Shown: one piece after another, positions 42,717 through 50,848 of the stretch
Numbering within the stretch: position 1 is the stretch's first letter
Layout of the letters: every line of letters starts with the position of its first letter
Origin: Treponema sp.
GTDB taxonomy: Bacteria; Spirochaetota; Spirochaetia; Treponematales; Breznakiellaceae
NCBI GenBank assembly: GCA_009784975.1
Contig: WQXG01000006.1
Span: 1-62,546 of the forward strand
Reading direction: 5' to 3'
DNA length: 62,546 nucleotides
Position numbers and translations under genes: made by a program
The notes under the pieces: generated by a model
What the model saw: only the letters and a program-made list of their open reading frames with translations
What the model was told of the DNA's origin: nothing
Database searches by the model: none

Positions 42717-43000
42717 ATTGTACAGGCGCGGCGGGCTGCTGGGCTGCGGGCGGCGCACACTCGGGATAAATCCCTCGCGCAACCTTTATCTCATTGACTG
42801 TTATTGTGCGCCACGCAATGCTGCTAATATTTATCCACACGCATACGCGTGCAACCATGTGCGGGGGAAACAATTTTTGCAGCTCCCTGCGGAAGAGACT
42901 TGCATCCTTGCATCCTTGGATGCAGGATGCTGGCTCTGTAGCAGATCCGGCAAATGTTTCCCATGCACGCTGGCAGAGCCGCAGGTTCACGGAGAGCAAT
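42717..43000. repeat. Large variant of the dispersed palindrome
   Basis: The left edge GTACAGGCGC and right edge CACGGAGAGCAATTT match the ends of the 44056 element, but the interior differs and is unusually GC-rich. Internal inverted pieces are GGGAAACA/TGTTTCCC, with GCATCC/GGATGC in the middle. No open frame with a known domain exists in this 280-base stretch, which seems to be a different interior between similar ends. Confidence 0.55.
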
Positions 43001-43213
43001 TTAACTCTTTAACTTGTTTATTTCTTCCAAAGAAAGCCCGGTTATTTTTTGAATAAACTCAGGCGTTGACCCCTCTGCCAGTGATTTGCTGGCTATGCTT
43101 TCGCAATGAACATACTGTATTCCTGAAGTCCTAGCCCATGAGGTTTTTCAAAAAGATCTGACAATTTTACAGTTTTTTTCCCGTTGAGGTATTCCAAAAG
43201 CAGCAGTTTAGAT
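43001..43213 (-). pseudogene. Frameshifted nuclease-like gene tail
   Basis: On the minus strand the frame LEYLNGKKTVKLSDLFEKPH to YSMFIAK meets a TAG. After a one-base shift it resumes as ESIASKSLAEGSTPEFIQK, then ITGLSLEEINKLKS and a stop at 43001-43003. This tail is typical of Rpn/PD-(D/E)XK transposase-like nucleases (ITGLSLEEI ending). The 5' part is absent. It is a gene remnant adjoining the large repeat. Confidence 0.6.
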
Positions 43214-43226
43214 GTAAAATAGAAAT

Positions 43227-43556
43227 ATGAATGATATTTCCGGCATTAAACAGGAACTTGATGAAATAACCAAGGCAATCGCAGATTCTGTTCCTGTAGA
43301 GACTATCTATCTTTTCGGCTCTTATGCTTATGGAACGCCTCATAAGGACTCCGATTTGGACCTTTATATCGTTTTTAAAGATGATATGCCTATTCGTGAA
43401 CTTGATGCAATTCGTACTATTCGTAATGCAGTTTATCCTGTCAGTAAAAAACCGATTGATTTCCTTGGATTAAAGCAGAATCGTTTTCTTGACAGAAAAA
43501 TATACGCGACACTTGAACGTAAAATTGATAGAGAGGGTGTACGGCTATATGGGTAA
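43227..43556 (+). CDS. MNT-domain minimal nucleotidyltransferase
   Basis: The 109-residue protein has the nucleotidyltransferase signature YLFGSYAYGTPHKDSDLDLY (about 29-48) with GS and the DxD metal-binding pair, and the third acidic region near PIDFLGL. Such proteins pair with HEPN proteins as antitoxin/toxin modules, the MNT enzyme modifying or neutralising the HEPN partner. The overlapping next gene is a HEPN protein, which supports that. There is no clear ribosome binding site. Confidence 0.88.
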   Translation: MNDISGIKQELDEITKAIADSVPVETIYLFGSYAYGTPHKDSDLDLYIVFKDDMPIRELDAIRTIRNAVYPVSKKPIDFLGLKQNRFLDRKIYATLERKIDREGVRLYG

Positions 43557-43971
43557 AAGTGAAATACTGCAACAATGGTTGGATAAAGGAAATGACGATT
43601 TAAGGTCGGCAGAATATCTTTCTACAATGCATCACCCCACACCTGACGAAATAATTTGTTATCATTGCCAACAATCCTCAGAAAAATACTTGAAAGGTTT
43701 TTTGTTTTTGCATGATATAGAGCCGCCGCAAATACATAAATTGATAGAACTTTTAGGGATGTGCGGGTTGATAGATAGTAGTTTTTCTGTTTTATTGCCC
43801 CAACTGAATGTATTGACAGATTATGGTGTTCTTCCCCGTTATCCAAACGAACTCGGAATTACTAATGATGATATGAAGATTGCAATCAAATATGCGAAAA
43901 TCGTACAGGAATTCGTTTTGAAAGCAATTGATGAAAAAGCGAAAAGTGAAGGAACATTAGAAAACAATTAA
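43549..43971 (+). CDS. HEPN-domain protein, partner of MNT
   Basis: The 140-residue helical protein contains the PF05168-type HEPN core ICYHCQQSSEKYLKGFLFLH (about 42-61) and the later PPQIHKLIELLGMCG. The ATG at 43549 overlaps the MNT gene by eight bases; the longer frame upstream is not needed. HEPN proteins of this pair are often RNases whose action is blocked by the MNT partner. A clear Rx4-6H catalytic motif is not evident, so it may be a less active or differently acting member. Confidence 0.85.
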   Translation: MGKSEILQQWLDKGNDDLRSAEYLSTMHHPTPDEIICYHCQQSSEKYLKGFLFLHDIEPPQIHKLIELLGMCGLIDSSFSVLLPQLNVLTDYGVLPRYPNELGITNDDMKIAIKYAKIVQEFVLKAIDEKAKSEGTLENN

Positions 43972-44055
43972 TATCTAAATCTTGATAGATGGTTTTATGT
44001 GCTTGGGAAGTGGTAGCTGCTACCGGTTTGGAAAATTGTTAAATCACAGTCCGCT

Positions 44056-44256
44056 TCGTACAGGCGCTCACGGCAGCGGGATCAGAAAAAACATCTTACG
44101 AAATTCCTCGCTGAAGAGACCGCTTGCGGGCTCGTAAGCGAATTCCTGAGTGGTTTTTTCTGAGCCCGCTGCCGTGAGCGCCTGTACGGAGAGCGAGTTG
44201 AGCTTATCACTTTTAATGCGATTCTGAGCCCGCTGCCGTGAGCGCCTGTACGGAGA
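44056..44256. repeat. Long dispersed palindrome (complete copy 2) plus half copy
   Basis: The complete element (44056-44190) has arms GTACAGGCGCTCACGGCAGC and GCTGCCGTGAGCGCCTGTAC and an inner segment with TTACGA/TCGTAA. It differs from the 13463 copy mainly in the central loop. A further right-hand half (44221-44256) follows, ending at the gatB stop codon. Between them GTTGAGCTTATCAC matches the fragment at 12041. Repeated half elements suggest repeated insertion or recombination at one spot. Confidence 0.8.
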
Positions 44257-44261
44257 GCAAT

Positions 44262-45680
44262 TTAATTTAACATTTCTTCAAGTTTAATCTTAACAAGCTC
44301 AGGATTAGCACCCTTACCAATCTTCTTCATCACCATCCCCATCAAAAACCCAAAAACCTTTTCCTTCCCCGCGCGGTAATCCGCAACAGAAGATTGATTT
44401 TCTGCGATAACGGCTTGTATGGCTTCGATAACGGCGTTGTCATCGCTGACCATCATAAGCCCTTTTTCGGCAATGTAGCTTTCCGGGTCAATGTTGTTTG
44501 TGAAAACCGCTTCTATAGTTTCCTTGTATGCGCTGCGGTTGATTTTTCCGCCGGTGACCAAAGTGATAAGTACGGATAATTTTGCGGCATCAATTGAAAA
44601 GTTTTCCGGCAGAATGTTTGCATTGTTCATCAGGCGCATTATTTCGCCGGTTATAAGGTTTGCTGTTTCAAGAGGCTGACCGCTTTTTTGCGACAGGGTT
44701 TCAAATAAATTGGAAATGTTTTTGTGGACGGTAAGAACAATAGCAGCAGATTCAGTTATTCCCAAATCGCGGACATAGCGTTCGCGTTTTTGATGCGCAA
44801 GTTCAGGGAGAGCTGCTTTTACGGTTTCCAGCCAGGCATCGTCTATGCTGATTGGCGGTAAATCGGGATCGGGAAAGTAGCGGTAATCCTGCGCGTCTTC
44901 TTTTGAACGCATTCCGTACGAGATGCCTTTTTCATCGTCCCAGCGGCGTGTTTCCTGAAAAATCTGGCCGCCGTCTTCGAGAATTTCCATTTGACGTTCA
45001 GTCTCGTATTCTATAGCGCGCGTTATCGCCTTGAATGAGTTCATGTTTTTTGTTTCTGTGCGTACGCCGAGTTCGCCGCCAAATTGGCGTATGGACAGGT
45101 TGATGTCTGCGCGGATGGAACCTTCCTGCATTTTGCCGTCGCATATTTCCAGATACAAAAGTGTTTCGCGTAATTTTTCCAGATAGGCGATAACTTCGGC
45201 TGCGTTTCTAAAATCCGGCTGCGAGACGATTTCCAAAAGCGGGATGCCGCAGCGGTTAAAGTCCATGAATGTGCCGCCGGTTGTGTGGACAAGTTTGCCG
45301 GCATCTTCTTCCATGTGTATCTGGCGAATGCCGATTTTCTTTTTCTTTCCTTCTGTTTCTATTTCCAGATACCCGTTGCGGCAGATTGGAGCGTACAGCT
45401 GGGATATCTGATAAGCATTCGGCAGATCGGGATAAAAATAATTTTTACGGTCGAATTTACTGAGTCTTGTAATTTCGCAGTTTAACGCAATGCCGAGTTT
45501 CATTGCATATTCCAGTACAGCGCGGTTTAACACCGGCAGTGCGCCCGGCATTCCGCAGCAGCCCGGGCAGACGTGGGTATTCGGTTCCGAACCAAAAGCG
45601 GCGGAACAGCCGCAGAAGATTTTTGATTTTGTGGAAAGTTCAGCGTGAACTTCAAGTCCCAGTACTGTTTCCCATTTCAT
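44262..45680 (-). CDS. gatB: Aspartyl/glutamyl-tRNA amidotransferase subunit B
   Basis: GatB activates the misacylated Asp-tRNA(Asn) or Glu-tRNA(Gln) with ATP and transfers ammonia to it. The 472-residue protein has the conserved start WETVLGLEVHAELST, the FCGCS and CPGCCGMPGALPVLN zinc-site region, FDRKNYFYPDLPNAYQISQ, IHMEEDAGKLVH and a YqeY-like C-terminal tail (about 320-472). It looks complete. It is third in the gatC-gatA-gatB operon and overlaps gatA by four bases (ATGA). Confidence 0.97.
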   Translation of the reverse strand: MKWETVLGLEVHAELSTKSKIFCGCSAAFGSEPNTHVCPGCCGMPGALPVLNRAVLEYAMKLGIALNCEITRLSKFDRKNYFYPDLPNAYQISQLYAPICRNGYLEIETEGKKKKIGIRQIHMEEDAGKLVHTTGGTFMDFNRCGIPLLEIVSQPDFRNAAEVIAYLEKLRETLLYLEICDGKMQEGSIRADINLSIRQFGGELGVRTETKNMNSFKAITRAIEYETERQMEILEDGGQIFQETRRWDDEKGISYGMRSKEDAQDYRYFPDPDLPPISIDDAWLETVKAALPELAHQKRERYVRDLGITESAAIVLTVHKNISNLFETLSQKSGQPLETANLITGEIMRLMNNANILPENFSIDAAKLSVLITLVTGGKINRSAYKETIEAVFTNNIDPESYIAEKGLMMVSDDNAVIEAIQAVIAENQSSVADYRAGKEKVFGFLMGMVMKKIGKGANPELVKIKLEEMLN

Positions 45681-46876
45681 GAGAGCACCCCCTGATAAAT
45701 CTGCGCAGCGCCGATTAGTTTGTTTTCACAGAAAGCATCTCCAATTAACTGAAAACCATTTTGACCGTCAGGAAGTATCACAGCGGGAAGACCTGTCAGG
45801 TTTACGGAGATTGTGTTAACAGGAGAAAGAATTAAATCAAAACGTTCAAATAATTTTTTGTAAGCTTCTCTTACAAGGGTGCGGATTTGCAGGGCTTTTT
45901 TAAAATAGGCGTCATAGTTGTCCGATGAAAGAACAAAAGAACCCAGCATTATTTTTCTTTTTATATTCAGCCCGAAACCTTCGCTCCTGGAAAGCCTGTA
46001 AACTTCGGAAAGCGTTTTGGCGTTGGCGCTGCGATACCCGAATTTTAATCCGTCGTATTTAGCAAGATTGGAAGATGTTTCGGCAGCTTCGATAATTGTA
46101 TATGCAGGAAATATATAGTCTGCAAGAGGCATATCAAATTCTTCGATTGAGCATCCTGCTACTTTGAATTTTTTCGCCGCTGCATTTACAGCGTCTTTGT
46201 CCTGATACGGTACGCCAATTCGCAGGTTTTTTATTTCTGTGCTGGTAAAATTAAAAGGTTTTTTGATAACGCAGGTACTGTCTCTGTTATCCGGTCCTGA
46301 TACGATCGACAGCAAGGCGGCGCAGTCTTCGATGTTTTGCCCCATTACGCCTGTTTGTTCAAGAGACGATGAGATTGATATTATTCCGTATCTTGATACT
46401 GAACCGTATGTGGGTTTAATGGCAGTTAAGCCGCAGTATGATTTTATGCTGCCAAGCGCAAGACCTTGCAGACCGGGGCTGCCTGCTGAACACGAGTCCC
46501 CGGAATCAAATTCATCCATGTTGAGTTTACCTGCTATGATAAGACCAGCTTGTTCCAGTTTTTCTACAACTGCGGCGCTGAACACAGGTATGTAATCACC
46601 TAACATTTTTGACGCGCAAGTTGTTTTAATTCCCATTGTGGAAATATTGTCTTTTAAGGCAACCGGCATTCCGGCAAGAGGCGAAAGTGTTTCTCCTTTA
46701 TCAATACGAGACTGCAACTCCCGCGCGCGTTCAAGGGCAGTTTCCTTTAATATTGATATATAGGCGCTTGCCTGAATCTTTTCCAGATAATCGCCGATAA
46801 CTTCCGTCACACTCAGTTTTTTTTCTCTGATTGCCGCTGCTGTTTTTAAAGCGCTTTTTTCCTGCAGAATTTCCAT
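45677..46876 (-). CDS. gatA: GatA-like subunit lacking the amidase signature
   Basis: GatA normally hydrolyses glutamine with a Ser-cisSer-Lys triad. This 399-residue copy is about 80 residues shorter than usual (about 480). The Lys region PLAGMPVALKDN is present. Between MDEFDSGDS and YCGLTAIKPTYG there are only 19 residues, where a normal GatA has about 55 containing GGSSGGSAA and DTGGSIRQP. A second block of about 25 residues before NLTGLPAVILP is also missing. The frame stays open and the rest is well conserved (SRYGIISISSSLEQTG, SEGFGLNIKRKIMLG). So two of three catalytic residues appear lost. It may be a structural subunit with ammonia from elsewhere, or an assembly error could be involved. 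Confidence 0.85.
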   Translation of the reverse strand: MEILQEKSALKTAAAIREKKLSVTEVIGDYLEKIQASAYISILKETALERARELQSRIDKGETLSPLAGMPVALKDNISTMGIKTTCASKMLGDYIPVFSAAVVEKLEQAGLIIAGKLNMDEFDSGDSCSAGSPGLQGLALGSIKSYCGLTAIKPTYGSVSRYGIISISSSLEQTGVMGQNIEDCAALLSIVSGPDNRDSTCVIKKPFNFTSTEIKNLRIGVPYQDKDAVNAAAKKFKVAGCSIEEFDMPLADYIFPAYTIIEAAETSSNLAKYDGLKFGYRSANAKTLSEVYRLSRSEGFGLNIKRKIMLGSFVLSSDNYDAYFKKALQIRTLVREAYKKLFERFDLILSPVNTISVNLTGLPAVILPDGQNGFQLIGDAFCENKLIGAAQIYQGVLS

Positions 46877-46878
46877 AT

Positions 46879-47193
46879 TTACTCCACCGTTTTCGGCGCC
46901 ATGAAAAATTCGTCATTTTTAACCGGCGCGTTTTTTAATATCAGGCTGCGGTCCAAAGAAGGGCACACATCATCTTCCCTAAAAACATTTACATCATCAA
47001 AAGGAGAGCTGCATTCGCGGGTGTCCCCGCGCAGCACATTTTCGGTACCCTGGGGCTTCCCCAGCTCTTTTATCCGGGATATATCAATCAAAGTTTTTTG
47101 AAAGTCTTCTGTCATGCTTTTTTTTTCGCTTTCGGACAGAGTAAGGCAGGATAAGTTTTCCAGATACGAAATTAATTTGTCATCTACTTGCAT
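46879..47193 (-). CDS. gatC: Aspartyl/glutamyl-tRNA amidotransferase subunit C
   Basis: GatC is the small belt-like subunit that wraps around GatA and GatB. The 104-residue product shows the family N-terminus (DDKLISYLENLSCLTLSESE then FQKTLIDISRIKEL) and the conserved LRGDTRECSSPFDDVNVFRE-type segment, ending in a variant of the usual FFxVPK tail (EFFMAPKTVE). It is first in the operon, two bases before gatA. A ribosome binding site AAGGAG lies upstream. Confidence 0.9.
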   Translation of the reverse strand: MQVDDKLISYLENLSCLTLSESEKKSMTEDFQKTLIDISRIKELGKPQGTENVLRGDTRECSSPFDDVNVFREDDVCPSLDRSLILKNAPVKNDEFFMAPKTVE

Positions 47194-47210
47194 ACTTCAA
47201 CTCCTTTTTA

Positions 47211-49319
47211 TTATATTACACTGTACAGTATTTCCGCATAAGTTGGGATAGGCCAGTGTTTTCCGGCTACAAGCATTTCCAGTTCGTCCGCTGTTAACCG
47301 CAGTTCTGTCATGGCTGTAATAATTCTGTCGCGGCAGAATAATCCCCGCAAAAGAATTTCCTGCTGTTCTCCGGAACGTTGTTCCGGAAATTCCGCGGCG
47401 GCTTTTTCCAGAGCTGTTAATTTTTTTAACAGGTTAGCAGACAGCAATGTAATGTTTTTTAGAAAATGTTCTTCCAGAGAAACATCAAAACCGCCGTATG
47501 CTTTTTTTTGCCGGAAAAGGTCGATTAATTCCGACTGATAATCGAAACATGCCGGAATTATTTTGCCTTTTGTCATATCTATCATTGTAAGAGCTTCGAT
47601 ATAGAGCGTTTTGCAGTAAGCGTCCAGCAAAATTTCATAGCGTGAATTGAGTTCCATTTCTGTAAATACATTGTGCCGGGAAAATAAATCTATGCTTTTT
47701 TTGGAAATTAATTCCGGCAGCGCATCAACTGTGGTTTTTAAATTTGATAATCCGCGTTTTTCCGCTTCTTCTATCCATTCTTTGGAATAGTTGTTGCCGT
47801 TAAAAATAATCCGTTTATGTTCACTGAATGTTTTTTTGATAAGCGCCGCAAGGTCTGCTGTAAATGTTTTTGAATTTGTTAATGTATCTGCGAATTGACG
47901 CAGTGCTTCTGCGATAATTGTATTAAGTATGATATTGGGTCCTGCAATTGAAAACGACGAGCCGAGCATACGGAATTCAAACTTGTTGCCGGTAAATGCA
48001 AAAGGAGATGTACGGTTTCTGTCTGTTAAATCTTTTGGGAAGTGCGGCAATACCGTTACGCCAATTTCCATAGGGTGTTTTTCCTTGCCTTTGTAGCTCT
48101 TGCCGGATTCAATGGCTTCAAATATTTCCATCAATTCATCGCCAATGAACATTGAAATGATGGCAGGAGGCGCTTCATTCGCGCCAAGCCTGTGATCGTT
48201 TGCCGCGCTTGCCGCAGAAATACGCATTAAATCCTGGTACTCGTCTGCAGCTTTTATTACTGTAACAAGGAACAAAAGAAACTGCGCGTTATCGTGCGGT
48301 GTTTCGCCGGGTTCAAGCAGGTTTATGCCGGTGTCTGTGCTGATAGACCAGTTATTATGTTTGCCGCTGCCGCTGACGCCTGCAAAAGGTTTTTCATGGA
48401 GCAGACAGGCAAGACCATGTTTGTTTGCGATAGTTTTCATCAGTTCCATTGTTAACTGGTTGTGATCTGTTGCGATATTTACTGTGGAAAAGACCAGGGC
48501 AAGCTCATGCTGTGCCGGAGCTGTTTCATTGTGTTTTGTTTTTGCATAAACGCCGAGCTTCCAGAGTTCTTCATCAAGCTCTTTCATGAATGCGGAAATT
48601 CTTGGTTTTATGCAGCCAAAATAATGATCTTCAAGTTCCTGCCCCTTGGGCGGACGCGCGCCGAAGAGAGTTCTTCCCGTGTAGATTAAATCCGGGCGCT
48701 GCAGAAATATTTCTTTATCAATCAGAAAATATTCCTGTTCGGGACCGGCGGTTGTAAAGACGCGTTTTGCGCTTGTATTGCCGAACAGCTTGAGTATCCG
48801 CAAAGCCTGCTTTTCAATCGCTTCCATGGAGCGAAGAAGAGGCGTCTTCATATCCAGCGCTTCTCCGGAGTATGAACAAAAAGCAGTGGGAATACAAAGT
48901 GTTCCGTCTTTGATAAATGCATACGAAGTCGTATCCCAGACAGTGTAACCTCTTGCTTCAAAAGTAGCGCGTAATCCGCCGGACGGAAAGCTGGATGCAT
49001 CCGGCTCTCCGCGGATCAGTTCCTTTCCGGAAAATTCCAGAATTACCCTGCCGTCTAATCCCGCGGGAGAAATAAAGCTATCGTGTTTTTCCGCTGTAGT
49101 TCCTGTCATCGGCTGAAACCAGTGCGTATAATGGGTAGCGCCTTTTCCTACAGCCCATTCTTTCATGGCATTTGCAACCTCATTCGCAATATCCAGTCCC
49201 AGATTTTTACCTTGCGATATTGTTTCTTTTAAAGCTGAATAAACACTTTTGGGCAGATATGCCTGCATAACCGCATCATTAAAGACCATGCTTCCAAACA
49301 AGTTCGCTATATCCTTCAT
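47211..49319 (-). CDS. glnN: Type III glutamine synthetase
   Basis: This cytosolic enzyme makes glutamine from glutamate, ammonia and ATP. The 702-residue length and motifs [39 protein letters not shown] and [18 protein letters not shown] identify the GSIII (GlnN) type, found in Bacteroidetes, cyanobacteria and some spirochaetes. It lies upstream of gatC with a 17-base gap, so the glutamine producer and the glutamine-using GatCAB may share a transcript. A terminator-like hairpin precedes its start. Confidence 0.96.
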   Translation of the reverse strand: MKDIANLFGSMVFNDAVMQAYLPKSVYSALKETISQGKNLGLDIANEVANAMKEWAVGKGATHYTHWFQPMTGTTAEKHDSFISPAGLDGRVILEFSGKELIRGEPDASSFPSGGLRATFEARGYTVWDTTSYAFIKDGTLCIPTAFCSYSGEALDMKTPLLRSMEAIEKQALRILKLFGNTSAKRVFTTAGPEQEYFLIDKEIFLQRPDLIYTGRTLFGARPPKGQELEDHYFGCIKPRISAFMKELDEELWKLGVYAKTKHNETAPAQHELALVFSTVNIATDHNQLTMELMKTIANKHGLACLLHEKPFAGVSGSGKHNNWSISTDTGINLLEPGETPHDNAQFLLFLVTVIKAADEYQDLMRISAASAANDHRLGANEAPPAIISMFIGDELMEIFEAIESGKSYKGKEKHPMEIGVTVLPHFPKDLTDRNRTSPFAFTGNKFEFRMLGSSFSIAGPNIILNTIIAEALRQFADTLTNSKTFTADLAALIKKTFSEHKRIIFNGNNYSKEWIEEAEKRGLSNLKTTVDALPELISKKSIDLFSRHNVFTEMELNSRYEILLDAYCKTLYIEALTMIDMTKGKIIPACFDYQSELIDLFRQKKAYGGFDVSLEEHFLKNITLLSANLLKKLTALEKAAAEFPEQRSGEQQEILLRGLFCRDRIITAMTELRLTADELEMLVAGKHWPIPTYAEILYSVI

Positions 49320-49336
49320 TTATTTCTCCTTGGCGG

Positions 49337-49378
49337 CAAAAAAATAGGCACTGCAGACCCGTTTAAGTCTACAGCGCC
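49337..49378 (-). terminator. Attenuator-like intrinsic terminator in the glnN leader
   Basis: On the minus strand a 12-bp stem (49378-49367 with 49358-49347: GGCGCTGTAGAC and GTCTGCAGTGCC, with two G-U pairs) with an eight-base loop is followed by TATTTTTTT. It lies between the glnN promoter and the AAGGAG of glnN, so it can only act on glnN transcripts. It predicts conditional termination. Confidence 0.7.
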
Positions 49379-49398
49379 TTTTTTGTATTCATAACGTC

Positions 49399-49427
49399 AT
49401 CCTATAAAATCGATTGTTTTTTGTCAA
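49399..49427 (-). promoter_or_regulatory. Promoter of glnN
   Basis: On the minus strand TTGACA (49427-49422) is separated by 17 bases from TAGGAT (49404-49399). Transcription would begin near 49392, giving a leader of about 72 bases that contains the terminator-like hairpin. Confidence 0.65.
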
Positions 49428-49430
49428 GCC

Positions 49431-49459
49431 TTGAAAACCTAATTTTTTATTGATATAAT
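49431..49459 (+). promoter_or_regulatory. Promoter of the acyltransferase-FIST kinase pair
   Basis: TTGAAA at 49431-49436 and TATAAT at 49454-49459 with a 17-base spacer form a strong promoter. The ATG at 49474 lies only 14 bases after the -10 box, so the leader is about seven to eight bases and lacks a Shine-Dalgarno sequence. It is back-to-back with the glnN promoter. Confidence 0.7.
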
Positions 49460-49473
49460 TAAGTAATTAACCT

Positions 49474-50838
49474 ATGTATAGACCTTATAGAACACCGATT
49501 ATGAAAGTCTCACCGGATATCAAACTTCCTGAACCGCGCATTTCAAAGTTCCTTTTTTTTATTCTTAAATTCTTTGCCAATCTCTATTTTTTTGCATTTT
49601 ACGGCGTAACTAAAACTGTTCCATCCGAGGAAAAAATACTTTTGGAGGCTTTTGATCGGGCTTTATCCGGTAAAAGCAGGTGTATATTGGCTTTTAGGCA
49701 TCCCAATGGGGGAGAGCCCCAGCTTCTTACATGGTTTTTTCTTTATAAACTTAAACGATATGCCGCAAAACACGGTATTCGTTTTACCCGCCGGCCTCAT
49801 GCTGTTTTTGTTTACGGTTACGAGGTTGTCCGCTGGGGCGGCTGGATGGCTCGTTATATAATGCCTAACCTGGGAGCAATGCCTATCTATCATTCTAAAA
49901 TGGATATTAAAGGAATGGCAAGGATTTACAAGGCGATAGCAGAAGGTCCGTATCCGCTGGCGATAGCTCCGGAAGGGCAGGTTTCCTATACGGCTGATAC
50001 TGTTCCGCGCCTTGAGCCCGGGGTAATCCGCATTGGTTTTCAGGCTGCTCAAAATATGGAAAAAAAGAATCCCGATTGCCCTGTAGAGATACTTCCTTTA
50101 TCTGTTCATTTCCGGTTTGGTCCCTGGGGAAAAGCTACAGTAGAAATTCTTCTTCAAAGGATAGAAAAGTTTTCCGGTTTTTCCCGCCGTGAAACCAGAA
50201 AGCTCTCCTTCGAAGAAAGACTGCAAAAATGCAGGAATCATATTCTGGAGATTAATGAAGAGCGTTACAATATCAAAAGTGAGATTGCTTTTTCATTCGA
50301 ACAGCGTCTTGACAGGGTTGCAAATGCCGCCCTGGAAACAGCAGAGCGTATGCTGGGAATTAAAATCGATATAACAAATGATTATTTTACACGCTTGTAT
50401 AATGTTCGCCAGATTTGCTGGGATCGAATTTTTCTGCCGGATGTATTTGAATTAAATAGCATGGCGAAAATCCAGCGCAGCATGATGGACCTTGGCGCAG
50501 GAGAGGCATGGCATATCGCGCGCCATCAGGAGCTTGCGGATATCTGCTGGTATTTTAAATGCAGCATTCCAACAAAAGACGCTGCTCTTCATAACAAAAT
50601 TGAGTTTGTGCAGAATCTTCATGATTTTGCAAATCGTACCATGGGCGGAGCTTATTCAAACAGAGTCAGTATTTTTCCGCGAAAAGTTATTTTTAAAGCA
50701 GCGCCTGTTATCAATTTAACAGAACGTCTGTCCCGTTACAGGGAAGATAAAAAGGCAGTAGTTGCCGAAACATTGTCGGAACTTGAAAAAGCATATCTTG
50801 ATTGCATCGATGAAATGAACAGGGTGGAACAGGGATAA
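49474..50838 (+). CDS. PlsC-type glycerolipid acyltransferase with C-terminal extension
   Basis: The 454-residue protein has an acyltransferase domain at about 70-230. The catalytic block reads FRHPNGGEPQLL, that is H-x4-E instead of the usual H-x4-D. The substrate and third motifs appear as PIYHSKMDIKGMARIY and LAIAPEGQVSY. The remaining 200 residues are helical and unassigned. A hydrophobic segment near 24-44 may sit in the membrane. It is 10 bases upstream of the FIST kinase gene and shares its promoter. Phospholipid modification is likely but the acyl acceptor is unknown. Confidence 0.78.
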   Translation: MYRPYRTPIMKVSPDIKLPEPRISKFLFFILKFFANLYFFAFYGVTKTVPSEEKILLEAFDRALSGKSRCILAFRHPNGGEPQLLTWFFLYKLKRYAAKHGIRFTRRPHAVFVYGYEVVRWGGWMARYIMPNLGAMPIYHSKMDIKGMARIYKAIAEGPYPLAIAPEGQVSYTADTVPRLEPGVIRIGFQAAQNMEKKNPDCPVEILPLSVHFRFGPWGKATVEILLQRIEKFSGFSRRETRKLSFEERLQKCRNHILEINEERYNIKSEIAFSFEQRLDRVANAALETAERMLGIKIDITNDYFTRLYNVRQICWDRIFLPDVFELNSMAKIQRSMMDLGAGEAWHIARHQELADICWYFKCSIPTKDAALHNKIEFVQNLHDFANRTMGGAYSNRVSIFPRKVIFKAAPVINLTERLSRYREDKKAVVAETLSELEKAYLDCIDEMNRVEQG

Positions 50839-50848
50839 GGATAAAAAA

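Noticed and set aside
42717-43000. Small plus-strand open frames in the GC-rich interior of the large repeat
   Set aside because: They have no ribosome binding sites or recognisable domains and follow the repeat's base composition.
49369-49392. Leader peptide MNTKKAL before glnN
   Set aside because: It has no ribosome binding site and no codons relevant to glutamine; probably chance.
49345-49430. Glutamine riboswitch or T-box in the glnN leader
   Set aside because: The leader is only about 70 bases and lacks the conserved glutamine-riboswitch and T-box motifs; only the terminator is supported.
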